DNA of 64,000 nt from the NCBI GenBank assembly GCA_029263855.1, contig JAJUFC010000003.1:1-64000 (forward strand), in the 5' to 3' direction. The notes below the pieces were generated by a model. It was not told the origin of the DNA. It saw only the letters and a program-made list of their open reading frames with translations, and ran no database searches. Below are positions 63,113 through 64,000 of this stretch, piece after piece (within the stretch, counting starts at the first letter, position 1; each line of letters begins with the position of its first letter). The DNA is from Candidatus Thermochlorobacteriaceae bacterium. Lineage in GTDB: Bacteria > Bacteroidota > Chlorobiia > Chlorobiales > Thermochlorobacteraceae. Both the position numbers and the translations under genes were made by a program.

Positions 63113-63784
63113 ATGTTCGTTTTAATCGCAGCAACTTCAATGAAAAAAACGATAGGCGCGCTGTGCGTCATCACCGATGTCTCGATTCAATCTCGATTCA
63201 CGCATCTTGAACTGTGCGAACTCGCCATTCGCGGCGGCGCAAGCGTGATTCAACTGCGCGATAAACGCGCGTCGTCGCGCGACCTTTACGCCCTCGCCGT
63301 CGCGATGCAAACGCTATGCGCGGGCTTGGGCGCGACCTTCATTATCAACGACCGCGTCGATATCGCCCTTGCCGCCAATACCGACGGCGTTCACTTGGGA
63401 CAAACCGACCTTCCGATTCCCGCCGCGCGAAAAATTTTAGGCGACCACAAACTCATCGGCGGAACGGCGGCGACGCTCGAAGAAGCCTTGCAAGTCGAGC
63501 GCGACGGCGCAGACTACATCGGCTTCGGACACATCTTTCCCACAAACACAAAAGCCAAACCTTCTGCCCCAAAAGGTATTGAGCAGTTATCCCAAGTGAT
63601 TGCGTCTGTGAAAATTCCTGTAATGGCTATCGGCGGCATCACGCATTCTAATGTTGAAGATGTCGCGCGCACAGGTTCATCTGTTGCAGTGATTTCAGCC
63701 GTTTGTGCGTCAGACAATCCGACAGCCGCTACTCGAACACTCGTGCAGACCATCTCGTCCGCTCGCCAACGCGCTGCGCGCTAA
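63113..63784 (+). CDS. thiE: Thiamine-phosphate synthase
   Basis: This 223-residue TIM barrel joins HMP-PP and thiazole phosphate into thiamine phosphate. Motifs are GASVIQLRDKRAS, FIINDRVDIALAANTDGVHLGQTDLP, IGGTAATLEEALQVERDGADYIGFGHIFPTNTK and IPVMAIGGI. ATG starts at 63113 and 63140 are both possible; the second begins directly at MKKTIGALCVITD. No TPP riboswitch pattern is visible upstream and no other thi genes are nearby. The dxs product DXP is also a precursor of the thiazole. Confidence 0.93.
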   Translation: MFVLIAATSMKKTIGALCVITDVSIQSRFTHLELCELAIRGGASVIQLRDKRASSRDLYALAVAMQTLCAGLGATFIINDRVDIALAANTDGVHLGQTDLPIPAARKILGDHKLIGGTAATLEEALQVERDGADYIGFGHIFPTNTKAKPSAPKGIEQLSQVIASVKIPVMAIGGITHSNVEDVARTGSSVAVISAVCASDNPTAATRTLVQTISSARQRAAR

Positions 63785-63877
63785 AAACGGCTCGAGATTT
63801 TGCTTAACTTGCGTCGTGAAGTTTTACGCGCAACATTTTTTGCGTGACTTTCCATCAACATTTAATTGAGAAGTAAT

Positions 63878-64000
63878 ATGCCTACGAATGCTCGTTCTAA
63901 ATCGAAGCCCACATCAAAGAAATCCTCTTCGCTCAAATCGCTATCGTCCAACGGCAGTTTGTCTAAAAAATCGCCGTCCGCGAAGCCGCGCTACATCTAC
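63878..64000 (+). CDS. Lys/Ser-rich N-terminus of a protein cut by the window edge
   Basis: An ATG at 63878 opens 41 codons to the window edge. The product begins MPTNARSKSKPTSKKSSSLK and is full of Ser, Lys and Pro, ending in PRYIY. Such a basic unordered lead occurs ahead of DNA- or RNA-binding domains and some dehydrogenase subunits. Nothing more can be said from the visible part. Confidence 0.5.
   Translation, partial: MPTNARSKSKPTSKKSSSLKSLSSNGSLSKKSPSAKPRYIY

Overview
The window looks like a chromosomal segment of a member of the Bacteroidota/Chlorobiota group, roughly 45-50% GC. Four lines of evidence support this. Three genes end in type IX secretion (T9SS) type-A sorting domains with the NYPNPFNP hallmark and a terminal KMMLxK. 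There is a PorV/PorQ-type outer-membrane protein and a TonB-dependent receptor with a carboxypeptidase-regulatory-like N-terminus. The window also has a small histone H1-like protein, a bacterial deoxyhypusine-synthase-like gene, and WG, DUF4139, DUF3592 and DUF427 genes. Dxs, a geranylgeranyl-reductase-type flavoprotein and an ETF-quinone oxidoreductase would suit an aerobic or phototrophic Chlorobi relative (Chloroherpeton/Thermochlorobacter-like), but the genus is an inference. I see no CRISPR array, tRNA, rRNA, insertion sequence or phage.

Layout. 0-12.5 kb: a truncated TPR lipoprotein, a cysteine hydrolase, DUF4139, TauE/SafE, RuvB, a WG-repeat protein, small conserved proteins, an FAD oxidoreductase, a frameshifted TPR gene, dxs and ETF-QO. 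12.7-20.3 kb: two coupled response regulators, a thioredoxin-like lipoprotein, glutathione peroxidase, an M16 peptidase, HscB, a biotin carrier, an extended SDR and pstS-pstC behind a Pho-box-like direct repeat. 20.3-27.5 kb: a PAP2-like membrane protein, an unknown protein, ahpC/ahpD-type peroxide defence, STAS, secF, secD and hemD. 27.5-46.4 kb: a continuous minus-strand glycan locus. Its order in transcription is TonB receptor, large T9SS-type protein, PorV-like protein, FucP-type sugar transporter, ROK kinase, triple LamG-like T9SS protein, GH92 mannosidase and GH3 glucosidase. No SusD is present.

46.5-52.7 kb: a T9SS FG-GAP protein, a DUF169 protein and trpC, all joined by 4-base stop/start overlaps, then a repeat-rich gap and a frameshifted T9SS repeat protein. 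53.0-55.3 kb: the small SRP RNA, a deoxyhypusine-synthase-like gene, transaldolase and histone H1-like protein, with terminators after the three protein genes. 55.4-57.5 kb: an unfamiliar three-gene membrane module in which two proteins of a repeated 4-TM family flank a NapH/NosR-like protein. 57.6-64 kb: an alkyltransferase-like (ATL) gene overlapping dapA, a small membrane protein, pstB-phoU (no pstA in the window), a three-lipoprotein cluster with one frameshift, thiE and the start of a Lys/Ser-rich protein.

The strongest leads for follow-up are five. They are the three-gene membrane module, the shared 16-bp element in front of two glycan-locus transcripts, the pst system split by about 39 kb with pstA missing, the secreted-protein/DUF169/trpC coupling, and four apparent 1-base frameshifts spread over three genes, which are either real decay or assembly indels.
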